Positions 20,779-29,672 of a stretch of 38,217 nucleotides of DNA are shown here, piece after piece. Position numbers and translations under genes: made by a program. The stretch spans positions 1-38,217 of the forward strand of contig JAGAFT010000196.1 in the NCBI GenBank assembly GCA_017627975.1, in the 5' to 3' direction. Position 1 is the first letter of the stretch. The number at the start of each line of letters is the position of its first letter. A model generated the notes under the pieces. It ran no database searches and was not told the origin of the DNA. It saw only the letters and a program-made list of their open reading frames with translations. The DNA is from Oscillospiraceae bacterium (GTDB lineage Bacteria; Bacillota_A; Clostridia; Oscillospirales; Oscillospiraceae).

Positions 20779-21141
20779 ATGGGCGACAGCTATATCAGCT
20801 ACCGGGAAGAAAACGGCAGCATCAACATTTCCGAGGACGTAATCTCAGGTATTGTGCGCACCGCGGCGCTGGATGTGGAAGGGGTTTCCGGCATGTCCAC
20901 GACGGCGGGGGCGGAGCTTGCCGAGCTGATCGGTCTGAAGACCCTGCCCAAGGGGGTCAAGGTCCACTTTGAAGGACAGAAGATCATCGTTGATGTCATC
21001 ATCACCGTCGTATACGGAAACAATGTTGTCAACGTGGCAAAGAACGTTCAGGCTGCGGTCAAGTCCGTCATTCAGGCCTCCACCGGGTTTGAGGATGCCG
21101 AAGTGAACGTACATGTCTCCGGGATTTCCTTTGACCGATAA
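20779..21141 (+). CDS. Asp23/Gls24 family envelope stress protein
   Basis: A 120-residue Asp23-family protein: it opens with GSINISEDVISGIVRTAALDVEGV and has the family block VDVIITVVYGNNVVNVAKNVQ. In other Gram-positives Asp23-like proteins attach to the membrane through AmaP and are linked to envelope homeostasis; the version upstream of nusB is often named YqhY and has been connected to fatty-acid metabolism. It has TTGGAGG before the ATG and opens the long operon through nadK. Confidence 0.92.
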   Translation: MGDSYISYREENGSINISEDVISGIVRTAALDVEGVSGMSTTAGAELAELIGLKTLPKGVKVHFEGQKIIVDVIITVVYGNNVVNVAKNVQAAVKSVIQASTGFEDAEVNVHVSGISFDR

Positions 21142-21153
21142 AGGGAACAGAGC

Positions 21154-21615
21154 ATGATGACAAGAATGACTGCAAGGCAGATTGCCGTACAGATCCTTTT
21201 TTCCATGGAATCCAATGCCTCCACGGCGGAAGACGCAATGGCCCTGTTCTTTTCCGAAGAGCACTATGCCAGCCTGAAAGAAGAGGATGAGATCTACCGC
21301 GATGCTCCGAACGAGGAGCAGACCGCCTACATTCGCCGCGTCGTGGAAACCGTGCAGGCGCATCAGGCCGAGATTGACGAGATCATCGGCCGCTATGCCG
21401 AAGGCTGGAAACTCAGCCGGATTTCCAAATCGACCCTTGCGATTCTGCGCTGCGCAATCTGCGAAATCCTCTATATGGACGACATCCCGAATTCCGCGGC
21501 GGTGAACGAAGCGGTGGAGCTTGGCAAGACCTATGACTCGCCGCAGGCCGGCGCCTTCATCAACGGGCTGCTGGGCAGCTTCCTGCGGGATGAGAAGCCT
21601 GCGCCGGAGACATGA
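21154..21615 (+). CDS. nusB: Transcription antitermination factor NusB
   Basis: A 153-residue NusB: MTARQIAVQILFSME at the N-terminus, and LSRISKSTLAILRCAICEIL, IPNSAAVNEAVELGKTYDS and FINGLLG in the C-terminal half are standard. NusB with NusE binds boxA RNA and supports rRNA antitermination. It lies 12 bases after asp23 and its stop overlaps the xseA start by four bases. Two ATGs in tandem (21154 and 21157) make the exact start uncertain by one codon. Confidence 0.95.
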   Translation: MMTRMTARQIAVQILFSMESNASTAEDAMALFFSEEHYASLKEEDEIYRDAPNEEQTAYIRRVVETVQAHQAEIDEIIGRYAEGWKLSRISKSTLAILRCAICEILYMDDIPNSAAVNEAVELGKTYDSPQAGAFINGLLGSFLRDEKPAPET

Positions 21616-22859
21616 ACGGAGACGACGGACGCCTCACGCTGACCGTCAGCGAGCTGAACGAAGCGGTCCGGGGCCTTCTGGAGTCCGATCTCCGGTTCCG
21701 GAATCTGTGTGTCGAAGGGGAACTCTCAAACTATAAGATCTATCCCTCCGGACATCATTACTTTACGCTGAAAGATCAGGAGAGCAGCCTCAAGTGCGTG
21801 ATGTTCCGCAGCAGTGCAGCCCGGCTCCGCTTTCACCCGGAAAACGGGATGCGGGTTTTTGCCAGCGGCAGTCTGCGGGTCTATCCCAGAGACGGCGCGT
21901 ATCAGCTCTACTGCACGGCGATTGTTCCGGACGGTGTCGGGGATCTTCAGGTGGCTTTTGAGCAGCTCAAGCAGAAGCTTTATTCAGAAGGTCTCTTCGA
22001 TGAAGCCCACAAAAAGCCGCTGCCGGCGTTTCCCTCGAGAATTGCCATCATCACGTCCTCGGCGGGTGCGGCGGTTCACGACATGATCCGCATTCTGCGC
22101 CAGCGCTGGCCGATGACCAAGGTCCTGCTGCTTCCGGTACGCGTACAGGGGGTGGAGGCTCCGGCGGAAATCGCCTCGGCGATCCGCTATGCCAACCGCC
22201 ACCGGGTTGCCGATCTGATCATCACCGGACGCGGCGGCGGTTCTCTGGAGGATCTCTGGGCCTTCAACGACGAGAGAGTCGCCCGGGCCATCTACGCATC
22301 CCAGATCCCGGTGATCTCGGCGGTCGGGCATGAGCCGGACGTTACGATCTCCGACTTTGTTGCGGACCGGCGGGCTTCCACGCCCAGCAACGCCGCTGAA
22401 GTTGCGGTGCCGGACCGGCATGAGATGGAAGAACTGCTCGGCGCCACAGCGGCCCGCCTGAACCACGCGGTTTCCCGGGACCTGCAGAAGCGCAGGCAGC
22501 ATCTGGATTCGCTCCGCAGCCGCGGCGTGCTCCGGGACGCCTCATCCTTCGTTGATCTGCGGCGGATGGATGTGGACCGCATGGCCGCAAAGCTGGCCTC
22601 GGCCGGACAGAAGCTTGTCTTTGAACGGCGAAGGGTGCTGGTGCAGCAGGCGGCCGCACTGGATGCCATGAGCCCGCTGAAGGTCCTGAGCCGTGGGTAT
22701 GTGGCGGCAAACGACGGACATGGCGCGCCGGTCTGCAGCGTCCGGCAGCTCAAAAAAGGCGACCCTGTCACGCTGCGTTTTTCCGACGGAAAAGCGGACT
22801 GCCTTGTGGAACAACTGGAGGAAGTAGATCGTCATGGCACGCAAGAAACTGTCATTTGA
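21612..22859 (+). CDS. xseA: Exodeoxyribonuclease VII large subunit
   Basis: A 415-residue large subunit of exonuclease VII, which degrades single-stranded DNA into oligonucleotides. The N-terminal OB-fold (about residues 8-105) includes LTVSELNEAVRGLLE and GELSNYKIYPSGHHYFTLKD. The catalytic domain has the conserved ITSSAGAAVHDMI, DLIITGRGGGSLEDLWAFND and ISAVGHEPDVTISDFVADRR. It overlaps nusB by four bases and the small-subunit gene by 26 bases, so the two subunits are coupled. Length is normal. Confidence 0.97.
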   Translation: MNGDDGRLTLTVSELNEAVRGLLESDLRFRNLCVEGELSNYKIYPSGHHYFTLKDQESSLKCVMFRSSAARLRFHPENGMRVFASGSLRVYPRDGAYQLYCTAIVPDGVGDLQVAFEQLKQKLYSEGLFDEAHKKPLPAFPSRIAIITSSAGAAVHDMIRILRQRWPMTKVLLLPVRVQGVEAPAEIASAIRYANRHRVADLIITGRGGGSLEDLWAFNDERVARAIYASQIPVISAVGHEPDVTISDFVADRRASTPSNAAEVAVPDRHEMEELLGATAARLNHAVSRDLQKRRQHLDSLRSRGVLRDASSFVDLRRMDVDRMAAKLASAGQKLVFERRRVLVQQAAALDAMSPLKVLSRGYVAANDGHGAPVCSVRQLKKGDPVTLRFSDGKADCLVEQLEEVDRHGTQETVI

Positions 22860-23061
22860 AGAATCGATGAAGCGTCTGGAGGAGATCGTCCTCCACCTGG
22901 AAAAGGGAGATATTCCCCTGCAGGAGTCGATTGCATACTTTGAAGAGGGAACCAGACTGCTTGCCGACTGCAGCTCCATGCTGGACGAGGCCGAACAGCT
23001 GGTGGTCAAGCTCAGAAAGGGAAACGACGGAGAGCCGGAGGAACTGCCGTTTGATGAATAA
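22834..23061 (+). CDS. xseB: Exodeoxyribonuclease VII small subunit
   Basis: A 75-residue protein with the XseB pattern SFEESMKRLEEIVLHLEKGD followed by IPLQESIAYFEEGTRLL. It binds the large subunit in the exonuclease VII complex. The gene starts inside the 3' end of xseA and overlaps the ispA start by eight bases. Confidence 0.96.
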   Translation: MARKKLSFEESMKRLEEIVLHLEKGDIPLQESIAYFEEGTRLLADCSSMLDEAEQLVVKLRKGNDGEPEELPFDE

Positions 23062-23947
23062 TGGGATGAATCAAGTCTATACGATGGAAGAATACCGGCG
23101 CATGGTGGAGACAAGACTGGAACAGTTCTTTGTCCTGCCGGATTCCGACCCCATGCACGGTTATGCCGAAGCAGCCAGATACAGTCTGCTTGCGGGCGGA
23201 AAGCGCATTCGGGCGATCCTTGTGCTGGAGTTCTGCCGCATGTGCGGCGGTGACCCCAAGGAAGCGCTGGATGTGGCCTGCGCGATCGAGATGCTGCATG
23301 CCTACAGCCTGATTCACGACGATCTGCCCTGCATGGACAACGACGATCTGCGCCGCGGAAAACCGACCAACCATATCGTCTTCGGCGAATGTGTTGCGAC
23401 GCTGGCCGGGGACGTCCTGCAGGCGGAGGCCTTCGGAACCATTCTGCGCTCTGCGCTTCCGGATGAGGCCAGACTGCGCTGCGCGACCCATCTGGCCAAT
23501 GCCGTTGGGTTCGACGGCATGTGCGGTGGCCAGTACCTGGACATGATCGGAGAGGGGAAAGCGCTCAGCTCCGATGAACTTGATGAAATCAACGCAAGAA
23601 AGACCGGGGCGCTTCTGACGGCGGCTTGCACCATGGGGGTTGCCGCAGCCGGCGGAAGCCGCGCCCAGGAAGAGGCGGCGGCCGCTTTCGGGGCAGCCGT
23701 CGGAATGGCGTTTCAGATCCGTGACGATATGCTCGACGCCCTCAGCAGCGAGGAAGAGCTGGGGAAACCGGTGGGCGCCGATGTTGCGGAACACAAGAAC
23801 ACCTATATGGTGCTCCTGGGGAAAGAAGCCTGTGAGCAGCTGGTGGACCGCCTGACCGCGCGTGCCTGTGACAGCCTGCGCAGTGCTTTCAGCAGCACGG
23901 AGTTCCTGGAAGCGCTTGCGACAAAATTAGCGAAGCGGAACAACTGA
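23054..23947 (+). CDS. ispA: Polyprenyl (farnesyl/geranyl) diphosphate synthase
   Basis: A 297-residue trans-prenyltransferase that condenses isopentenyl diphosphate with allylic diphosphates. The first aspartate-rich motif is DDLPCMDNDD, followed by RRGKPTNH; the second is QIRDDMLD, with GKPVGADVAEHKNTY after it. The first motif with two extra residues is typical of bacterial FPP synthases. The ATG at 23054 has GGAGG 12 bases upstream, inside xseB; the next in-frame ATG is four codons later. It stands directly before dxs, so the operon couples precursor synthesis and chain elongation. Confidence 0.95.
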   Translation: MNNGMNQVYTMEEYRRMVETRLEQFFVLPDSDPMHGYAEAARYSLLAGGKRIRAILVLEFCRMCGGDPKEALDVACAIEMLHAYSLIHDDLPCMDNDDLRRGKPTNHIVFGECVATLAGDVLQAEAFGTILRSALPDEARLRCATHLANAVGFDGMCGGQYLDMIGEGKALSSDELDEINARKTGALLTAACTMGVAAAGGSRAQEEAAAAFGAAVGMAFQIRDDMLDALSSEEELGKPVGADVAEHKNTYMVLLGKEACEQLVDRLTARACDSLRSAFSSTEFLEALATKLAKRNN

Positions 23948-23950
23948 TTT

Positions 23951-25798
23951 ATGAATATTTTACATTCGATCAACTCTTCACTTGATATCAAGCGTCTTTC
24001 GGAGGAAGAGCTCAGTGCGCTTGCTCAGGAACTGCGCGGTTTTCTTGTGGAGTCTGTATCCAAAACCGGCGGGCACCTGGCGTCCAATCTCGGCGTTGTG
24101 GAGCTGACGCTGGCGCTGCATCGCGTCTATAACACCGAAAAAGACCGCATCGTCTTTGACGTGGGGCATCAGAGCTATGCCCACAAAATCATCACCGGAC
24201 GCAGGGACCGCTTCGATACCCTGCGCCAGTATGGCGGTCTGTCCGGGTTCCCGAAGCCTTATGAGAGGGAAGATGATGCCTTCATTGCCGGACATGCCTC
24301 CAACTCGGTGTCCGTGGCGGTGGGGATGGCGAAGGCGCGCACGCTGCTGCACAAGGACTATGACGTTGTTGCCGTGATCGGCGACGGCGCGCTGACAGGC
24401 GGGCTGGCCTATGAGGGCCTGGCGGCCGCGGCGGCAAGCAAGGAGCCCATTGTCATCGTCCTGAACGACAACAACATGTCGATTGATCCGAACGTGGGCG
24501 GGACGGCGCGTCTGCTGCAGAGCATGCGGATCCGCCCGGGATATATCCGGTTCAAGCGCTGGTATCGGGATGTGTTCATGGGAATGCCGGCGGTCTACTC
24601 CTTCAACCATGACCTGAAGGAGAAGATGAAGGACAAGCTGCTTCCGGTGAACATGTTCAGCGCAATGGGACTGAACTATCTCGGCCCGGTGGACGGACAT
24701 AACCTGAAAGAGCTGGAAACGGTGCTGCGTCTGGCGCGGGAATCCAAAGAGCCGGTTCTTGTCCATGTGCTGACCCAGAAGGGCCACGGAGTGGAGTACG
24801 CCGAGAAGCATCCGGAGATTTACCACGGCGTCGGCCCCTTCAACGCCGAGACGGGCGAGCTGGCGCCGGCCGGCAGATGCTTCTCCGACTGCTTCGGCGA
24901 GACGATCTGTCAACTTGCGGAAGAAAAACCGGAACTGGTGGCGATTACGGCGGCCATGACCTACGGCACCGGCCTTGACAGCTTTGCGGCCCGGTATCCC
25001 GAACGCTTCACCGATGTCGGCATCGCCGAGGGCAACGCCACGTCCATGGCGGCCGGTATGGCCAAGCAGGGCCTCACACCGGTATTTGCGGTGTATTCGA
25101 GCTTCCTGCAGCGCGGCTTTGACATGCTGATCCATGATGTCGCCCTGCAGCAGCTGCACGTGGTTTTTGCGGTGGACCGTGCGGGTTTGGTTGGAAGTGA
25201 CGGAGAGACCCATCACGGGATCTTCGACGTTTCCTATCTGAGAACGGTCCCGGGAATGAAGATTTTCTGTCCCGCGAGCTTTGCGGAACTGCAGGTGATG
25301 CTGAAAACGGCCGTCTGTGAGACAGAAGGACCGGCGGCGATCCGTTATCCGAGGGGCGGAGAGTGCGGCTATGGTGCGCTCCACCCGGAAAAGGAAGCCG
25401 TTCTGCAGCAGGGAAGCGACCTTACGCTTGTGACCTATGGGACCATGATCTGTGAGGTGCAGCGCGCGGCGGGGATCCTGAAGGAAAAAGGGATTTCGGC
25501 AGAAGTGATCAAGCTCGGTGAAATCAGCGGGGAAGACTTTCCGCTGGTCCTGGCCTCTCTTGAAAAGACCGGCCTGCTGCTGACGGCGGAGGAAGTCTGC
25601 GAGGCCGGCTGCGTCGGCACGGTGCTCTCTGCGCTTGCGGCGGAGAAGGGAATCGCATTGCGGTCCTCCATGCTGAACCTCGGCGGAGGGATCATCCCCC
25701 ATGGCGGGAGAGCCCAGCTCCTGATGGACTACAGCCTGGACGCCGCATCCATTGCCGCCCGGGGAGAAGAACTGGTTCGGGAGCGCGGGCATGAGTAA
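23951..25798 (+). CDS. dxs: 1-deoxy-D-xylulose-5-phosphate synthase
   Basis: A 615-residue thiamine-diphosphate enzyme catalysing the first step of the MEP isoprenoid pathway from pyruvate and glyceraldehyde 3-phosphate. Seen are KTGGHLASNLGVVELTLALH, GHQSYAHKIITGR, the ThDP motif GDGALTGG (from residue 144) with NDNNMSID, the transketolase pyrimidine domain (GIAEGNATSMAAGMA) and the C-terminal domain with LNLGGGIIPHG. It follows ispA after three bases, and its last eight bases overlap the tlyA start. No visible defect. Confidence 0.97.
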   Translation: MNILHSINSSLDIKRLSEEELSALAQELRGFLVESVSKTGGHLASNLGVVELTLALHRVYNTEKDRIVFDVGHQSYAHKIITGRRDRFDTLRQYGGLSGFPKPYEREDDAFIAGHASNSVSVAVGMAKARTLLHKDYDVVAVIGDGALTGGLAYEGLAAAAASKEPIVIVLNDNNMSIDPNVGGTARLLQSMRIRPGYIRFKRWYRDVFMGMPAVYSFNHDLKEKMKDKLLPVNMFSAMGLNYLGPVDGHNLKELETVLRLARESKEPVLVHVLTQKGHGVEYAEKHPEIYHGVGPFNAETGELAPAGRCFSDCFGETICQLAEEKPELVAITAAMTYGTGLDSFAARYPERFTDVGIAEGNATSMAAGMAKQGLTPVFAVYSSFLQRGFDMLIHDVALQQLHVVFAVDRAGLVGSDGETHHGIFDVSYLRTVPGMKIFCPASFAELQVMLKTAVCETEGPAAIRYPRGGECGYGALHPEKEAVLQQGSDLTLVTYGTMICEVQRAAGILKEKGISAEVIKLGEISGEDFPLVLASLEKTGLLLTAEEVCEAGCVGTVLSALAAEKGIALRSSMLNLGGGIIPHGGRAQLLMDYSLDAASIAARGEELVRERGHE

Positions 25799-26585
25799 AA
25801 CCCGGCTGGATCAGAGAGTCTTCGATCTGGGGCTTGCCGAGAGCAGGGAAAAGGCAAAAGCCATCATCATGAGCGGTGCCGTCTATCTGAACGGACAGAA
25901 GGCGGACAAGCCCGGCATGGCGGTTCCGGCCGACTGTGTGCCGGAAGTGCGCGGTGAGACGCTGAAGTACGTCTCAAGGGGCGGCCTGAAGCTCGAAAAG
26001 GCGCTTCGGGTTTTCCCGGTGGATGTGACGGAGAAAACGTGCATCGACTGCGGCGCCTCCACGGGCGGATTTACGGATGTGCTCCTGCAAAACGGGGCCA
26101 AGAAGGTATACGCGGTTGACGTTGGGTACGGGCAGCTGGCCTGGAAGCTCCGGCAGGACCCCAGAGTGGTGAACCTGGAGCGCTGCAATCTGCGCTATCT
26201 CACCGCGGAGCAGGTCCCGGAACCGCTGGATACCGCCGTGATGGATGTTTCGTTTATTTCAATCCGGCTGATTCTTCCGGTGATCCGGCAGTTTCTGAAG
26301 CCGGGTGCAGACTATATCTGCCTGATCAAACCTCAGTTTGAAGCGGGGCGCGAGCAGGTGGGAAAGAAGGGTGTCGTTCGGGATGCCGCCGTTCATCGCA
26401 GTGTGATTGAAACCTGCATGTCAGCGGCGCGTGAGGCGGGCTACAGCGTGATGGGACTGGACTGGTCCCCGATCCGCGGGCCGGAGGGGAACATCGAGTT
26501 CCTGGCCTGGCTGGTCAATGAAAAGCGTGAAGAGCCCCTATTGGATATCAGCGCGGTGGTGGAAGCCGCGCACGGAGGAAAATGA
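25791..26585 (+). CDS. tlyA: TlyA family rRNA 2'-O-methyltransferase
   Basis: A 264-residue protein with an N-terminal S4 RNA-binding domain (about 1-60: TRLDQRVFDLGLAESREKAK) and an FtsJ-like SAM-dependent methyltransferase domain. The SAM site is DCGASTGGFTDVLLQNGA (from Asp87); other conserved parts are VMDVSFISI (Asp152) and LIKPQFEAGR. TlyA methylates ribose on 16S and 23S rRNA in some bacteria; the old name hemolysin is misleading. The chosen ATG overlaps the end of dxs; the longer frame upstream lies inside dxs and is not used. It overlaps nadK by four bases. Confidence 0.95.
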   Translation: MSKTRLDQRVFDLGLAESREKAKAIIMSGAVYLNGQKADKPGMAVPADCVPEVRGETLKYVSRGGLKLEKALRVFPVDVTEKTCIDCGASTGGFTDVLLQNGAKKVYAVDVGYGQLAWKLRQDPRVVNLERCNLRYLTAEQVPEPLDTAVMDVSFISIRLILPVIRQFLKPGADYICLIKPQFEAGREQVGKKGVVRDAAVHRSVIETCMSAAREAGYSVMGLDWSPIRGPEGNIEFLAWLVNEKREEPLLDISAVVEAAHGGK

Positions 26586-27424
26586 TGATAGCGCTCTGTC
26601 CGAATCCGTATCGCGATGCAGGTCTGATCAGAACCGGTGAGTGCCGCGCGCTTCTGGCCGCGGCGGGCTATGAGACCTGTGTCTGCCCGGTTTTCACCGA
26701 ATCGGACTGGCAGGCACCGGAGAACATGACAATCTGTTCGCTCCGGGAGGTCCTGCCCGAGCTGACCCATGTGGTGGTTCTGGGCGGTGACGGGACCATC
26801 CTTGCGGTGGTACGCGAACTGGACGGAGCTGAGATCCCAATTCTCGGGGTGAACCTTGGCACCAAGGGGTTCATGACCAGCATGGAACCGGAGGAACTGC
26901 CCGGAATTGTGCAGGCGCTGGAACCCGGGGTACCGGTGAGCGAGAGAATGATGCTGGAGGTTTCCCTGCTGCGGGGCGGAGAGGCGATTTTGCATGACTA
27001 CGCGCTGAATGACGTTGTGGTCCACGGCTACGGTGAATGCATCCAGCCCACCGCCTGGGCGGACGGCAAAGAGATGTTTTCCTTTTCGGGAGACGGCCTC
27101 ATCGTTGCCACGCCGACCGGCTCCACCGGCTATTCCATGTCCGCCGGCGGCCCGATTGCGGAACCCGATGCCAGAGCGATTCTTCTGACGCCCATCTGTG
27201 CCCATACGCTCTCGGCCAAGCCCTTTGTCCTGTCCCCGAAGCGCGCGGTGCGCGTTCTGACGGAGAAGCTCACCGGGCGGCGGGCCTATCTCGCGGTGGA
27301 CGGGTATCAGCTTGCGGACCTGGAGAGCGGCGACCTGCTGGAGATCCGCTGCGCTGATCGCTGTGTCCCGATGATTGACCTGTGCAAGAGAAGCTTTTTT
27401 GAACAGCTTGCAAAGCTGTCCTGA
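26582..27424 (+). CDS. nadK: NAD kinase
   Basis: A 280-residue NAD+ kinase, the sole route to NADP+. The diagnostic GGDGT is at residues 68-72 (VVVLGGDGTIL), followed by GVNLGTKGF, ALNDVVVH and the second glycine-rich region DGLIVATPTGSTGYSMSAGG. The start overlaps the tlyA stop (ATGA). A terminator-like hairpin follows 13 bases after the stop, so this is probably the end of the operon that begins at asp23. Confidence 0.96.
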   Translation: MMIALCPNPYRDAGLIRTGECRALLAAAGYETCVCPVFTESDWQAPENMTICSLREVLPELTHVVVLGGDGTILAVVRELDGAEIPILGVNLGTKGFMTSMEPEELPGIVQALEPGVPVSERMMLEVSLLRGGEAILHDYALNDVVVHGYGECIQPTAWADGKEMFSFSGDGLIVATPTGSTGYSMSAGGPIAEPDARAILLTPICAHTLSAKPFVLSPKRAVRVLTEKLTGRRAYLAVDGYQLADLESGDLLEIRCADRCVPMIDLCKRSFFEQLAKLS

Positions 27425-27436
27425 ACAAATGTCGGT

Positions 27437-27460
27437 AAAACCCGGATCAATGGGTTTTTT
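27437..27460 (+). terminator. Terminator after nadK
   Basis: AAAACCC (27437-27443) pairs with GGGTTTT (27452-27458) around an 8-base loop, with the T run continuing to 27460. The stem is short and A-U rich at the base, so some read-through into argR is possible. Confidence 0.7.
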
Positions 27461-27479
27461 AATACCAAAAATGAAAGAA

Positions 27480-27485
27480 AGGAGG
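27480..27485 (+). promoter_or_regulatory. Ribosome binding site that decides the argR start
   Basis: AGGAGG ends one base before the ATG at 27487, too close for initiation, but ten bases before the in-frame GTG at 27496. The GTG is therefore the probable start codon. Confidence 0.8.
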
Positions 27486-27495
27486 AATGAAAACC

Positions 27496-27942
27496 GTGAA
27501 GAGCAACCGTCAAGCAGTGATTCTGGAAATCATCTCCACCGAGGCCATCGAAACGCAGAACCAGCTGATGCATGCGCTGGAACTGCGGGGAATCCACACC
27601 ACGCAGGCAACGCTGTCCAGAGATATCCGGGATATGCATCTGTCCAAAGAGGTTTCTCCCGACGGAGGATACCGCTACGCTGCGACCCGCCGTGAATCCG
27701 GCGATCATCTGCAGCGGCTTCAGAAGATTTTCCGGGAGAGCGTCGTGTCCTACGATGTGGCACAGAACCTTTTTGTCCTTCGGACACTTCCGGGTCTTGC
27801 GTCCGCGGCCTGCAGCGCGATGGATGCCATTGAGGTAGACGGCCTGGTGGGAACATTGGCCGGCGATGATACGGCGTTTATTGCCATGCGTGACAACGCC
27901 GCCGCACTTGCCCTTTTTGAGGAAATACAGCACTTGTTTTAA
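27496..27942 (+). CDS. argR: Arginine repressor ArgR
   Basis: A 148-residue transcription factor that controls arginine biosynthesis and catabolism as a hexamer. The N-terminal winged helix starts KSNRQAVILEIISTEAIETQ and includes TTQATLSRDIRDMHL, the recognition helix; the C-terminal arginine-binding and oligomerisation domain includes TLPGLASAACSAMD, then VDGLVGTLAGDDTAFIA. Start at GTG 27496 because of the ribosome binding site spacing; an ATG-initiated form three residues longer is the alternative. It is followed by recN after 29 bases, the standard argR-recN order of Bacillota. Confidence 0.95.
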   Translation: MKSNRQAVILEIISTEAIETQNQLMHALELRGIHTTQATLSRDIRDMHLSKEVSPDGGYRYAATRRESGDHLQRLQKIFRESVVSYDVAQNLFVLRTLPGLASAACSAMDAIEVDGLVGTLAGDDTAFIAMRDNAAALALFEEIQHLF

Positions 27943-27971
27943 GACACTCAGGTATTGAGGTATTCAGAGCC

Positions 27972-29672
27972 ATGCTGCGAGAACTCAGAATTGAAAATAT
28001 CGCCGTGATCGAACGGGCGGACATCCGTTTCGATGCCGGACTCAACGTCATGACCGGTGAGACCGGCGCAGGCAAGAGCATCGTCATCGACAGCATCGCG
28101 GCTCTCACAGGCGCCCGTGTCAGCCGGGACCTAATCCGCAGCGGTGCGGAGCGGGCGACAGTGACCGGGGTATTTGACCGCGCAGATGCGGCGGAGTGGC
28201 TTCGGGACAATGAGCTTGACGACGATGACGACTCGGACGAGCTGATTGTCCAGCGCCGGATCACAAGGGACGGCAAGAGCAGCTGCCGCATCTGCGGAAA
28301 CCCCGTCAGCGCCCAGCAGCTGAGAGAACTTGGAAGCAGGCTTCTTGAAATCCACGGTCAGAACGACGGACTTCAGCTCCTGGATGAAAAACGGCATCTC
28401 GCAGCCCTGGACCGCTTTGCCGGTCTGGACCCGGAGCCCTACCGTGACGCTTATCATACCCTCTGTTCCATGCGGGAGGAGCGGGAGCGGCTGAACCTCG
28501 ATGAGGAAGAGAAGGAGCGGCTCTCCCTCCGGCTTACCGAGGCGGTTGCGGAGCTGGAACGCGCGTCTCTTCGCCCGGAGGAACGAGAGGAGCTTACCGC
28601 GCGCCGAGACCTCCTGCGCAATTCCGAAAAGCTGACCGAAGCGCTCCACATCGCTGCGGAAGCCCTGAACGGAGATGAGGGGGCGCTGAGCGGCGCACAG
28701 ACGGCCGCCTGGCAGTGCCGCCATGCGGCAGGCTTCGCACCGGAGATGGGCAGCGCGGCCGACACGCTGGAGCAGGCGATCTTTCTGCTGAGCGATGCCG
28801 CGGAGACCCTGCGCGACTTTGAAGAATCGCTCAGCTTTTCTCCCGAAGAATACGACCGCATCGAAGAACGGCTGCGGGAACTGAGCCGTCTGGAACGGAA
28901 GTATCGGCGCAGCCTGGAAGACCTCCCGGCCTATCTGGACGAATGCCGAAGCCGTCTGGAAGAGATCAGCTTCTCGGAGGAACGTCTTTTGCAGCTGGAC
29001 AGGGAGATCAAAAAACAGGAAAAGCACTGTATCGCCCTGGCGGAAGCGCTCCGGGAAAAACGTGAGACCGCATCCGGAAGGCTTGCAAGTCTGATTGAAA
29101 AGGAACTGCACGATCTGTCCATGCCGGCGGCGCGCTTCCAGGTGGAGCTTACCCCCCTGACGGAGCTTGGCCCCGCAGGGCTGGACAGCGCCCGCTTCCT
29201 GCTTTCGGCGAACCGGGGAGAGCTTCCCGGACGCATCAGCCGGATCGCCTCCGGCGGCGAACTGAGCCGGATCATGCTGGCCATGAAGCAGGTCCTTTCC
29301 CGTTCGGACCCGATTCCGACGCTGATCTTTGACGAGATTGACACCGGCGTTTCGGGGATTGCGGCACAGCGTGTCGGCGAGAAGCTTGCCCAACTCTCCG
29401 GTGAGAAGCAGGTTTTGTGTGTGACCCATCTGCCGCAGATCGCGGCAATGGCCGACCGTCACGCGGTCATCGTCAAAACCGAACAGGAGGGGAGAACCCT
29501 CACCGAAGTGATTCCGCTGGATCACCTCGGCCGTCAACGTGAAATCGCCCGTCTGCACGGCGGCGACAATATCACCGAAACCACGCTGCGCTCGGCAGAG
29601 GAACAGCTTGGTTACGCGGCGCAATACAAGATTCAACATCACGACAAGGAGAAGACAAATGGGAGTATATGA
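27972..29672 (+). CDS. recN: DNA repair protein RecN
   Basis: A 566-residue SMC-like ATPase that acts early in double-strand-break repair. Walker A is GETGAGKS (29-36) after the typical LRELRIENIAVIE start; a long coiled-coil region of charged residues (about 160-400) follows; the C-terminal head has the signature IASGGELSRIMLAMK, Walker B LIFDEIDTGVSG and the LCVTHLPQIAAMAD block. No strong ribosome binding site precedes the ATG, which suggests coupling to argR. The last 14 bases overlap tyrS. In many spore formers spoIVB and spo0A come next; here tyrS does. Confidence 0.96.
   Translation: MLRELRIENIAVIERADIRFDAGLNVMTGETGAGKSIVIDSIAALTGARVSRDLIRSGAERATVTGVFDRADAAEWLRDNELDDDDDSDELIVQRRITRDGKSSCRICGNPVSAQQLRELGSRLLEIHGQNDGLQLLDEKRHLAALDRFAGLDPEPYRDAYHTLCSMREERERLNLDEEEKERLSLRLTEAVAELERASLRPEEREELTARRDLLRNSEKLTEALHIAAEALNGDEGALSGAQTAAWQCRHAAGFAPEMGSAADTLEQAIFLLSDAAETLRDFEESLSFSPEEYDRIEERLRELSRLERKYRRSLEDLPAYLDECRSRLEEISFSEERLLQLDREIKKQEKHCIALAEALREKRETASGRLASLIEKELHDLSMPAARFQVELTPLTELGPAGLDSARFLLSANRGELPGRISRIASGGELSRIMLAMKQVLSRSDPIPTLIFDEIDTGVSGIAAQRVGEKLAQLSGEKQVLCVTHLPQIAAMADRHAVIVKTEQEGRTLTEVIPLDHLGRQREIARLHGGDNITETTLRSAEEQLGYAAQYKIQHHDKEKTNGSI

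Noticed and set aside
23978..25792. A 604-residue antisense frame over dxs
   Set aside because: Shadow of a fully conserved enzyme gene; no ribosome binding site or domain.
27943..27971. A possible ArgR box between argR and recN (repeated AGGTATT)
   Set aside because: The match to the ARG-box consensus is partial and no second half-box is found, so it is not reported as a site.
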